Assembly: GCA_013362555.1 (NCBI GenBank)
Contig: JABFVX010000219.1
Span: 1-8,953, forward strand
DNA: 8,953 nucleotides
Direction of reading: 5' to 3'
Source: Mycobacteriaceae bacterium
Lineage (GTDB): Bacteria; Actinomycetota; Actinomycetes; Mycobacteriales; Mycobacteriaceae
The notes beneath the pieces were generated by a model, which was not told where the DNA came from, searched no databases, and was given only the letters and a program-made list of their open reading frames with translations. Positions 1 through 5,252 of this stretch are shown here, piece after piece; the stretch's first letter is position 1, and the number at the start of each line of letters is the position of its first letter. Both the position numbers and the translations under genes were made by a program.

Positions 1-36
1 GCGTGTCTACACCCGCAGCTGCTGGTGTAGACACGC
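1..36 (-). terminator. Palindromic hairpin downstream of ruc
   Basis: Bases 1-13 (GCGTGTCTACACC) are the exact reverse complement of bases 24-36. The centre, 15-22 (GCAGCTGC), is itself a palindrome, so nearly the whole 36 nt folds on itself with only 14 and 23 unpaired. It lies 19 nt beyond the stop codon of the minus-strand zinc-ribbon gene, which is the expected place for a transcription terminator. The bases that would follow on the minus strand are outside the window, so a U-tract cannot be checked, and the palindrome could instead serve both strands or bind a protein. Confidence 0.6.
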
Positions 37-55
37 GCTACGGGTGTCGGGACGG

Positions 56-373
56 TCAGCTCGTGCTGGTGGAGACGGCGGGCTTCGCGGCCGGTGTCGC
101 GGCGGTGTCCGACTTGGGGGTGCTCGCGGGGGTGTCGGCGGCCGTCGAGCCGCCGTTGGCGGTGGCCTTGCCGTCGGTCGCGGACTTGCCGGAGCCGGAG
201 CGGCTGTCGGTGCGGTAGAAGCCGCTGCCCTTGAAGACGATGCCGACGGTGTTGAACAGTTTGCGGAGTTTGCCGGAGCATTCCTGGCAGACGGTCAGCG
301 CGTCGTCGGAAAAGGACTGCACGATGTCGAAGCGGTTGTCGCACTCGGTGCAGGCGTACGAATAGGTGGGCAC
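56..373 (-). CDS. ruc: FmdB-type zinc-ribbon protein, Ruc-family redox-regulated chaperone
   Basis: The 105-residue product starts with the classic FmdB zinc ribbon: MPTYSYACTEC, then a second CxxC, giving Cys8, Cys11, Cys29 and Cys32 as zinc ligands. The conserved block LRKLF...GIVFKGSGFYRTDSR follows at about 36-58. From about residue 58 to the end the chain is almost only Ser, Thr, Ala, Gly, Lys and Pro, so it should be disordered. This layout, and the position next to the cyclo-ligase and galU, match M. tuberculosis Rv0991c (Ruc), a chaperone switched on by cysteine oxidation and linked to the DnaK system. The start is GTG at 373, chosen because a strong GGAGGAG lies 3 nt upstream (377-383) and because the zinc ribbon begins there. 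A CIRCE operator upstream points to HrcA control. The family assignment is firm; chaperone activity here is inferred from the mycobacterial protein. Confidence 0.9.
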   Translation of the reverse strand: MPTYSYACTECDNRFDIVQSFSDDALTVCQECSGKLRKLFNTVGIVFKGSGFYRTDSRSGSGKSATDGKATANGGSTAADTPASTPKSDTAATPAAKPAVSTSTS

Positions 374-397
374 TGTCTCCTCCGCGGGGTCTCTGGC

Positions 398-424
398 CTA
401 GCACTCTACGCTCGACAGTGCCAA
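398..424 (-). promoter_or_regulatory. CIRCE operator (HrcA repressor binding site) of ruc
   Basis: Read on the minus strand the element is TTGGCACTG-N9-GAGTGCTAG. The known CIRCE consensus is TTAGCACTC-N9-GAGTGCTAA, so the halves match at 7 of 9 and 8 of 9 positions with the exact 9-nt spacer. It ends 24 nt before the GTG start of the zinc-ribbon gene. HrcA binds CIRCE and represses heat-shock genes such as groES and groEL in actinobacteria. Its presence here implies heat-induced expression of ruc together with chaperonin genes elsewhere in the genome. The position between two same-strand genes means ruc can be transcribed separately from the cyclo-ligase gene. Confidence 0.85.
403..408 (-). 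promoter_or_regulatory. Possible -10 hexamer TAGAGT of ruc, inside CIRCE
   Basis: On the minus strand TAGAGT (TANNNT type) overlaps the spacer and the right half of the CIRCE element, about 30 nt before the start codon, so bound HrcA would block it. A second choice is TTGGCA (419-424) as -35 with TAGGCC (395-400) as -10 at an 18-nt spacer. Either way the promoter overlaps the operator. Which one is used cannot be decided from sequence alone. Confidence 0.35.
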
Positions 425-441
425 CCTCCCCACCCGGCCCG

Positions 442-1008
442 CTATTCCGCGACGGGATGTAGGGCCGTGGGGGTGAGAGCGGCGGTCATGCGGTGGTCGT
501 GGGCGTCTTCCGGCAGGGCGGCGACGAATTCGTCGTCGCGGACGACGGCGACGAGGCGTGCGCCGGGGTCGGCGAGCGGGAGGGAGCGGTCGTAGTAGCC
601 CGCGCCGCGGCCGAGGCGGACGCCGCGGCGGTCGACGGCCAGGGCAGGCACGAGGATCAGGCCCGCCTCGCCGATCGCGGCGGGTTCGCGCGCGACCCCG
701 GCCGGGACGGGAATTCCGAAGCGGCCCGGAGTCAGCGCCGCCGCGCCTGCGTACCGGGCCCAGCCCAGCGGGCCGCCGCCGGTGACCGGCAGGAGCACCT
801 CAGCGCCCGCGTCGACCAGTGCGTCCAACATCGCGGTCGACCCGGGCTCGCCGCCGAACGGGACATAAGCGCAGACCACGGGCGGTGGACTGAGCCGCGC
901 CACACCGGCGGCCAGCGCGGCGGCTTCCCGCGTCCGGACCTCCTCGGGAACCGACCGCCGCCGCGCCAATAGCCGGGTACGCCAGTCGGCCTTCGTCCAG
1001 GCAGTCAT
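442..1008 (-). CDS. 5-formyltetrahydrofolate cyclo-ligase (5,10-methenyl-THF synthetase)
   Basis: The 188-residue product has the length usual for this family of cytoplasmic enzymes. It converts 5-formyltetrahydrofolate to 5,10-methenyltetrahydrofolate using ATP and so returns stored folate to one-carbon metabolism. The diagnostic nucleotide-binding motif RLGRGAGYYDRSL lies at 131-143. An N-terminal basic stretch (RTRLLARRRS, about 10-19) matches the usual start of the family, and LPEDAHDHRM at about 165-174 corresponds to the conserved C-terminal block. The ATG at 1008 is the natural start. A TANNNT hexamer ends 6 nt before it and no Shine-Dalgarno sequence is visible, so the mRNA may be leaderless. 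The gene is divergent from galU, as in mycobacteria (Rv0992c/Rv0993), and ruc follows after 68 nt on the same strand. Confidence 0.95.
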   Translation of the reverse strand: MTAWTKADWRTRLLARRRSVPEEVRTREAAALAAGVARLSPPPVVCAYVPFGGEPGSTAMLDALVDAGAEVLLPVTGGGPLGWARYAGAAALTPGRFGIPVPAGVAREPAAIGEAGLILVPALAVDRRGVRLGRGAGYYDRSLPLADPGARLVAVVRDDEFVAALPEDAHDHRMTAALTPTALHPVAE

Positions 1009-1014
1009 ACCGGC

Positions 1015-1020
1015 ACACTA
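1015..1020 (-). promoter_or_regulatory. Putative -10 (TAGTGT) for a leaderless cyclo-ligase mRNA
   Basis: On the minus strand TAGTGT is followed by 6 nt and then the ATG at 1008. Transcription starting about 7 nt after the hexamer would begin at the start codon itself. No GGAGG-like sequence is present between them and no clear -35 is visible, which is common in actinobacterial promoters. Confidence 0.5.
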
Positions 1021-1126
1021 TCGCTGCTGGTTAACCCGCGTCGTCGGGGAGGCGAACCAGCGGCGTCCGCGGCAGTCGGGCAGCCCCGGAAAAGGTGACA
1101 CCCGGTGCGTTCTCGAGGTATTCCCT

Positions 1127-1132
1127 TAGGGT
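1127..1132 (+). promoter_or_regulatory. Putative -10 (TAGGGT) of galU, possibly leaderless
   Basis: TAGGGT is followed by 7 nt (GTCCGAT) and then the ATG at 1140, so a transcript could start at or next to the start codon. The AGGG inside the same hexamer lies 8 nt before the ATG and could instead act as a weak Shine-Dalgarno if the true promoter is further upstream in the 131-nt divergent intergenic region. No good -35 was seen. Confidence 0.45.
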
Positions 1133-1139
1133 GTCCGAT

Positions 1140-2123
1140 ATGACAGCGGCCAGTGCTCCCGTGAGCTCCGAAGAATCCGCGCCCGCACCGACGGCCGCTC
1201 CTGCCGAGTCCTGCTTCCGCACCGCGGTGGTGCCCGCGGCGGGGCTCGGCACCCGATTCCTGCCCGCCACCAAGACAGTGCCCAAGGAGCTGCTGCCGGT
1301 CGTCGACACGCCCGGCATCGAGCTGGTCGCCGGCGAGGCGGCGGATTCCGGCGCCACTCAGCTGGTCATCGTCACCTCTCCCGGCAAGGACGGCGTGGTC
1401 GCGCACTTCGTCGAGGACCTGGTGCTGGAGAGCAAGCTGGAGGAGCGCGGCAAGTTCAAGCTGCTGGAAAAGGTGCGCAAGGCGCCCGGCCTGCTCGACG
1501 TGACGTCGGTGGTGCAAGAGGAGCCGCTCGGCCTCGGCCACGCCATCGCCCAGGCCGAGCCCGTCCTCGAGGACGACGAAGCCGCGATCGCCGTGCTGCT
1601 GCCCGACGACCTGGTGATGCCGCGCGGCGTGCTCGACGTGATGAGCCGGGTGCGGCGGCGCCGCGGCGGCACGGTCCTGTGTGCCATCGAGGTGCCCGAA
1701 GACCAGGTCAGCGCCTACGGGGTGTTCGACGTGGCGGCCCTGCCCGACGCCAAGAACCCGAACGTGCTGCGGGTCAAGGGAATGGTGGAGAAGCCCAAGC
1801 GCGACGAGGCGCCGTCCTGCTACGCCGCCGCGGGCCGCTACATTCTGGACCGGGCCATCTTCGACGCGCTGCGCCGCATCACCCCGGGTGCGGGCGGCGA
1901 GCTGCAACTCACCGACGCGATCGCGCTGCTGATCGCCGAGGGGCACCCGGTGCACGTCGTCGTGCACCGCGGCGCGCGACACGACCTCGGAAATCCCGGC
2001 GGCTACCTGCGTGCTGCGGTTGACTTCGCGTTGGACAGCGAAGAGTATGGCCCGTCGCTGCGGGAGTGGCTGGCGCACCGACTCAGTGCGGACTGGTCTC
2101 CGCAGCTCACCACAGATGAGTAA
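1140..2123 (+). CDS. galU: UTP-glucose-1-phosphate uridylyltransferase
   Basis: The 327-residue cytoplasmic enzyme makes UDP-glucose from UTP and glucose-1-phosphate, feeding trehalose, cell-wall polysaccharide and glycolipid synthesis. The nucleotidyltransferase signature AAGLGTRFLPATKTVPKE lies at 33-50, with the UTP-binding loop and catalytic lysines. VVQEEPLGLGHA (124-135), the LLPDD metal-binding strand end (153-157) and MVEKP (215-219) follow, and the C-terminal part contains DLGNPGGYL, all as in the actinobacterial enzyme (Rv0993). The first 25 residues are Ala/Ser/Pro-rich and not conserved. The ATG at 1140 is preferred over an upstream GTG at 1095, which would add 15 residues unlike the family and lie upstream of the likely promoter. 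It is the first gene of the galU-glp-rimJ unit; glp starts 3 nt after its stop. Confidence 0.96.
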   Translation: MTAASAPVSSEESAPAPTAAPAESCFRTAVVPAAGLGTRFLPATKTVPKELLPVVDTPGIELVAGEAADSGATQLVIVTSPGKDGVVAHFVEDLVLESKLEERGKFKLLEKVRKAPGLLDVTSVVQEEPLGLGHAIAQAEPVLEDDEAAIAVLLPDDLVMPRGVLDVMSRVRRRRGGTVLCAIEVPEDQVSAYGVFDVAALPDAKNPNVLRVKGMVEKPKRDEAPSCYAAAGRYILDRAIFDALRRITPGAGGELQLTDAIALLIAEGHPVHVVVHRGARHDLGNPGGYLRAAVDFALDSEEYGPSLREWLAHRLSADWSPQLTTDE

Positions 2124-2126
2124 GGC

Positions 2127-3371
2127 ATGCGAGAGGTTTCCGATCAGCAGGCCAGGGTAACCGCGGCGGCCGTGGCCCCGCGCCCGGCCCGGGTCGCGAT
2201 CACCGAGGCACACGGGTTGCTGTGCGCGGAGGACGTGGTCGCCGAACGCCCGCTGCCGGGATTCGACCAGTCCGCCATCGACGGCTACGCGGTGCGCAGC
2301 ATCGACGTGTCCCGGGCAGGCATGGACTTCGGCGCGGAGGATTCCGGCGAAGTGGTGCTGCCGGTCGTCGGCAGCGTGGACGCCGGCTCCCGGCAGCCGC
2401 ACCGGCTCCAGCCGGGTCAGGCCGTGCGAGTCGCGACCGGCGCCCCGCTGCCGACCCTCGCGGACGCCGTGCTGCCCATCGACTGGTCCGACCGGGGCCA
2501 GGGCCGGGTGCAGGTCTACAAGCCGGTGCGCTCCGGGGACTACGTGCGCAGGCTCGGCGAGGACGTTCAGCCCGGCGACGTCGCGGTCACGGCAGGCGCG
2601 ACGATCGGCCCGGCGCAGGTGGGTCTGCTGGCGGCGGTCGGCCGAGACCGGGTGCTGGTGCACCCGCGGCCGCGGCTGTCGGTGTTGGCCATCGGCGGCG
2701 AGCTGATCGACGTCGACCGTACACCCGGCCTGGGCCAGGTGTACGACGTCAACTCCTACGCGCTCGCCGCCGCCGCACGCGACGCGGGCGCGGACGTGAA
2801 CCGAGTCGGCGTGGTGTCCCCGGACCGGCTGCGCGAAGTCGTCGAAAGTCAGCTCGTCCGCTCGGAGATCGTGGTCATTTCCGGCCCCGTGGGCGGGGCG
2901 CTCTGCGACGACATCTGCGCGGCGCTGTCGGAGCTGGGCGAGTTCGGGGTGGACCGGGTCGCCATGCACCCCGGCTCGGCGCAGGGTTTCGGCGCGCTGG
3001 GCCGCGACGAGGTGCCGACGTTCCTGGTGCCGTCGAGTCCGCTTGCCGCGCTGGTGGTTTTCGAGGTGATGATCAGGCCGCTGATCCGGATCGCGCTGGG
3101 CCGACGGCAGCCGATGCGCCGCCTCGTCCGGGCCCGCACGCTGTCGCCGGTCGTCTCTATTCCCGGCCGCGCCGGATACCTGCGCGGCCAGCTGATGCGG
3201 GAGGAGTCGACCGGCGAATACCTCGTGCGGGAGCTGGGCGCGGCGGCGAGCTCGTCGTGCCTGCCCGCCGCGCTGACCGACGCCAACTGCCTCATGCTGG
3301 TGGAGCCCGAGGTCACCGAACTCCGCGCCGGGGACGAGGTCGACGTGATGTTCCTGGCCCAGCGCGGATGA
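2127..3371 (+). CDS. glp: Gephyrin/MoeA-like protein Glp (divisome-associated, MoeA1-type)
   Basis: The 414-residue protein has the full MoeA layout: MoeA N-terminal and linker domain with FDQSAIDGYA (46-55), RVATGAP (101-107) and GEDVQPGD (144-151), a MoCF domain from about 181 (IGGELID 189-195, YDVNS 206-210), and a C-terminal beta domain from about 330. MoeA inserts molybdate into molybdopterin. Here the MoCF motifs are changed: the usual SGGVSVGD is SGPVGGALCDD (252-262) and the usual LPGNP is VPSSP (301-305). These changes, and the sepX/glpR gene two positions downstream, fit Glp, described in Corynebacterium as a gephyrin-like protein that binds FtsZ and a membrane receptor. The gene lies 3 nt after galU and overlaps rimJ by 4 nt, so translation is probably coupled. 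The family is certain; a divisome role rather than molybdenum cofactor synthesis is inferred. Confidence 0.9.
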   Translation: MREVSDQQARVTAAAVAPRPARVAITEAHGLLCAEDVVAERPLPGFDQSAIDGYAVRSIDVSRAGMDFGAEDSGEVVLPVVGSVDAGSRQPHRLQPGQAVRVATGAPLPTLADAVLPIDWSDRGQGRVQVYKPVRSGDYVRRLGEDVQPGDVAVTAGATIGPAQVGLLAAVGRDRVLVHPRPRLSVLAIGGELIDVDRTPGLGQVYDVNSYALAAAARDAGADVNRVGVVSPDRLREVVESQLVRSEIVVISGPVGGALCDDICAALSELGEFGVDRVAMHPGSAQGFGALGRDEVPTFLVPSSPLAALVVFEVMIRPLIRIALGRRQPMRRLVRARTLSPVVSIPGRAGYLRGQLMREESTGEYLVRELGAAASSSCLPAALTDANCLMLVEPEVTELRAGDEVDVMFLAQRG

Positions 3372-4000
3372 GCGCTCACCCCGGCTGGACCGCCACGCTC
3401 GGGCCGATCCACGTGGCCGGGGGCCGGGTCCGGCTGCGCCCGATCAAGCTGTCCGATGCCGGGACGTGGAGCCGAATTCGCATGCAGGACAGGGGTCATC
3501 TGGAGCCGTGGGAACCCACCGGGCAGGGCTCGTGGGAATCGCGCAACCACCTGTCCAACTGGCCGCCGCTGTGGTCGAGCCTGCGCAGCGAGGCCCGCAA
3601 AGGCCGGATGATCCCGCTCGCCATCGAACTCGACGGCGTGTTCTGCGGCCAGTTGACCGTCGGCAACATCACCAGAGGGGCGCTGCGATCGGCCTGGATC
3701 GGGTATTGGGTTGCCAAGGAGCACAACGGGAAAGGCGTCGCCACCGCGGCTCTCGCGCTCGGGGTCGACCACTGTTTCGGTCCAGCTCGGCTGCACCGCG
3801 TCGAGGCCACCGTGCGTCCGGAGAACCTGGCCAGCCAAGCGGTGCTGCGCAAAGTCGGTTTCCGCGAAGAAGGCATCCTGCAGCGCTATCTCGACGTCGA
3901 CGGCGCCTGGCGAGACCACATCCTGGTCGCCATCACCACCGAGGAAGTCCCCGGCTCCGTCTGCGACCGCGTGGTCCGAGCGGGCAAAGCCAGTTGGTGA
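3368..4000 (+). CDS. rimJ: GNAT-family N-acetyltransferase, RimJ/RimL type
   Basis: The 210-residue protein has the order of the RimJ/RimL branch of GNAT enzymes, which acetylate protein N-termini with acetyl-CoA. VRLRPIKLSDAGTW (21-34) is the usual first strand and helix. SAWIGYWVAKEHNGKGVATAAL (108-129) holds the acetyl-CoA pyrophosphate loop (N-G-K-G-V-A). RVEATVRPENLASQAVLRKVGF (144-165) and the closing EEGILQRYLDVDGAWRDHILVAI (167-189) are typical of RimJ. The ATG at 3368 overlaps the glp stop codon as ATGA. The reading frame stays open upstream into glp, but that part is an Arg/Gly-rich shadow. The position matches Rv0995 of M. tuberculosis. The protein substrate is unknown; conserved linkage with glp could mean a divisome or ribosomal target, but the sequence does not show it. 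Confidence 0.9.
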   Translation: MSAHPGWTATLGPIHVAGGRVRLRPIKLSDAGTWSRIRMQDRGHLEPWEPTGQGSWESRNHLSNWPPLWSSLRSEARKGRMIPLAIELDGVFCGQLTVGNITRGALRSAWIGYWVAKEHNGKGVATAALALGVDHCFGPARLHRVEATVRPENLASQAVLRKVGFREEGILQRYLDVDGAWRDHILVAITTEEVPGSVCDRVVRAGKASW

Positions 4001-4062
4001 CCGTAACTGCTTTCGCAGGTAGCGGGGCAGTCTAACTGTGGCGTGAGCGACGAAAGTGCACC

Positions 4063-4121
4063 TAGGCTCGGCGCGTCGGGGGAGGATGGCTGGGCGGCCG
4101 ACTTAGCCTGGGCGCGTCGGG
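4063..4121 (+). promoter_or_regulatory. Two 18-bp direct repeats with -10-like boxes upstream of sepX
   Basis: TAGGCTCGGCGCGTCGGG (4063-4080) and TAGCCTGGGCGCGTCGGG (4104-4121) agree at 16 of 18 positions and start 41 nt apart, close to four helical turns. Each begins with a TANNNT hexamer (TAGGCT, TAGCCT) that could be a -10. They fill much of the 151-nt gap between rimJ and sepX, so they may be tandem promoters or a two-site operator giving sepX its own expression. No clear -35 is present for either. Confidence 0.45.
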
Positions 4122-4151
4122 TTGAGAACGGATCGGAGGTGGTGTGTCGCG

Positions 4152-4826
4152 ATGCCGAATTCGATCCTGTGGATCGGCCTCGTGGTGCTCTGGCTCTTCT
4201 GGCTCGTCCCGATGCTCGCCACACGGCACCCGCGGGTCCGCGGAATCAGCGACACCGCGCTGTCCACCCGCGTGCTGCACCGCGGCGGCGACGAGATCGG
4301 CGAAGGAGCGAGCGGCCGCGCCCAACCGGGCGACCGGCCGGAGGAAGACATGGATCCGCAAGACGAGCAGTGGGAGCCGGAGTTCGTGCCGGACCGCCGC
4401 GGCCGCGGCGGATTCGATCCCGAAGCCGACGCCCTCGCGCGGGCGGCCCGATACCGATTCCGCCAGCGTGCGGCGTTGTTCCTGCTGGTGGGCGCCGTCA
4501 TCTTCGGCGTGATGGGCGTCGCCGCCGCGCCCCAAGCCTGGCTGCTGTCCCTCGCCTGCGCGGGCGCCCTCGGCTGCTACCTGTCCTACCTGCGCAAACA
4601 GGTGCGCTACGAGGAGGACATTCGACGTAGGCGCACCACCAAGGCAACCCGGACCCGCACGCGGGAGCCGCGCGGCCACGCCCATCCCCGGCGCCGCCCC
4701 AGCGGCGCGGTCGTTCTGGACACCGACGACGAAGACCCAGCATTCGACCATCTCGACCCGTACCGCCCGGACGCCGTCCGCCCCCAGTCGAACGACGCGG
4801 GCCTGCCGCGGGTCGTCGGCGAATAA
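4152..4826 (+). CDS. sepX: Divisome membrane protein SepX/GlpR
   Basis: The 224-residue membrane protein starts with MPNSILWIGLVVLWLFWLVP, a strong first membrane segment (about 4-22). A 80-residue acidic, probably cytoplasmic, linker follows, then YRFRQRAALFLLVG leading into a second and third segment (about 107-126 and 128-146), and a charged Arg- then Asp-rich tail to the end. This is the layout and wording of SepX of Streptomyces and GlpR of Corynebacterium, membrane proteins needed for normal septation; GlpR is the receptor of Glp, encoded two genes upstream. The position matches Rv0996. The ATG at 4152 was chosen because the membrane segment begins there and GGAGG (4135-4139) lies 12 nt upstream, a rather long spacing; a TTG at 4122 would add ten residues. 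Its function here is inferred from those relatives. Confidence 0.88.
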   Translation: MPNSILWIGLVVLWLFWLVPMLATRHPRVRGISDTALSTRVLHRGGDEIGEGASGRAQPGDRPEEDMDPQDEQWEPEFVPDRRGRGGFDPEADALARAARYRFRQRAALFLLVGAVIFGVMGVAAAPQAWLLSLACAGALGCYLSYLRKQVRYEEDIRRRRTTKATRTRTREPRGHAHPRRRPSGAVVLDTDDEDPAFDHLDPYRPDAVRPQSNDAGLPRVVGE

Positions 4827-4867
4827 GCGCAGCTCAACGATACGATTCGGATCTTCCGCGGGCGGTT

Positions 4868-4876
4868 TGCTACAGT
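4868..4876 (+). promoter_or_regulatory. Probable extended -10 promoter of tRNA-Ala
   Basis: TGCTACAGT combines a TG extension with the -10 hexamer TACAGT (4871-4876). It ends 28 nt before the mature tRNA, leaving a leader of roughly 20 nt for RNase P to remove. It lies between the sepX stop (4826) and the tRNA. A possible weak -35 (TTCGGA, 4846-4851) is 19 nt upstream. Confidence 0.5.
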
Positions 4877-4904
4877 GTCCAAGCGCGGTCGAGAGGCCGA
4901 GCGC

Positions 4905-4980
4905 GGGGCTATAGCGCAGTTGGTAGCGCGCTTCGTTCGCATCGAAGAGGTCAGGGGTTCGATTCCCCTTAGCTCCACCA
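4905..4980 (+). tRNA. tRNA-Ala, anticodon CGC, CCA encoded
   Basis: The 76-nt sequence folds as a full cloverleaf: acceptor GGGGCTA/TAGCTCC, D-arm GCGC/GCGC, anticodon stem CTTCG/CGAAG with loop TTCGCAT, T-arm AGGGG-TTCGATT-CCCCT, discriminator A and encoded CCA. The anticodon CGC (4934-4940 loop centre) reads GCG alanine codons, and the acceptor has the G3:U70 wobble pair that identifies alanine tRNAs. It is a single tRNA, with no duplicated 3' end elsewhere in the window. Confidence 0.97.
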
Positions 4981-4986
4981 CGTTTG

Positions 4987-5041
4987 TCCAGAATGGCCCG
5001 TGAGTTGCGCCCAACGCAACTCACGGGCCGTTCTGGATTTT
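4987..5041 (+). terminator. Intrinsic terminator after tRNA-Ala (left hairpin of a related pair)
   Basis: Bases 4987-5009 pair with 5015-5037 as a 23-bp stem with a single G-U pair (4994/5030) and a 5-nt loop (CCCAA). TTTT follows directly (5038-5041). It starts 6 nt after the tRNA CCA, so it should end the tRNA transcript. The stem is unusually long, and a diverged copy sits at 7516-7566: the left arms agree at 19 of 23 positions and the right arms at 21 of 23. Confidence 0.88.
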
Positions 5042-5066
5042 GGGTGGGCGGTCAGAATCTGTCTGA

Positions 5067-5097
5067 GTCGAACGGGTGACTGCTGGGCGAGTTCGAC
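5067..5097. repeat. Small inverted repeat upstream of the membrane protein gene
   Basis: GTCGAAC (5067-5073) and GTTCGAC (5091-5097) are exact reverse complements with 17 nt between them. They lie in the 215-nt stretch between the tRNA terminator and the chosen start of the membrane protein gene, the only non-coding space that could hold its promoter. The repeat could be an operator or could be chance in GC-rich DNA. Otherwise I see no clear promoter in 5042-5252. Confidence 0.2.
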
Positions 5098-5252
5098 GGA
5101 GCATGATGTAGGGCCGCTTCGACGAGTTGGCGGTCGACCGGTCCACCAGCGCTTCGAGGTTCAGCTTTGTCGTCACATGCCCCGCGGCCGCCTTTCGGCC
5201 GTGTCGAACCGCTGCCGGAATCGGCCGCGCCGCAGTCATTGTGGCGGTCTCG

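Noticed and set aside
1005..2969. Long minus-strand open frame (654 codons) opposite galU and glp
   Set aside because: It lies entirely antisense to two well-supported genes, is rich in His, Arg, Gln and Gly, and resembles no family; it is a typical shadow of GC-rich coding DNA.
2222..3367. Upstream in-frame extension of rimJ giving a 592-residue protein
   Set aside because: The extra part is Arg/Gly/Pro-rich and overlaps glp in another frame. The acetyltransferase domain begins right after the ATG at 3368.
4085..4105. Tiny upstream frame MAGRPT before sepX after a GGGGGAGG run
   Set aside because: The purine run touches the ATG with no spacing, which is poor for ribosome binding, and it overlaps the second repeat box; no evidence of translation.
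4043..4630. GTG-started frame beginning MSDESAPRLGASGEDGWAADL before sepX
   Set aside because: The first 30 residues look plausible but the frame then runs through sepX as an Arg/Pro-rich shadow, and sepX has a clear membrane-protein reading in its own frame.
4951..4980. tRNA-Ala 3' end as an attachment site of an integrated element
   Set aside because: No second copy of the T-arm or acceptor end and no integrase or excisionase gene was found to the right within the window, so att-type integration has no direct support here.
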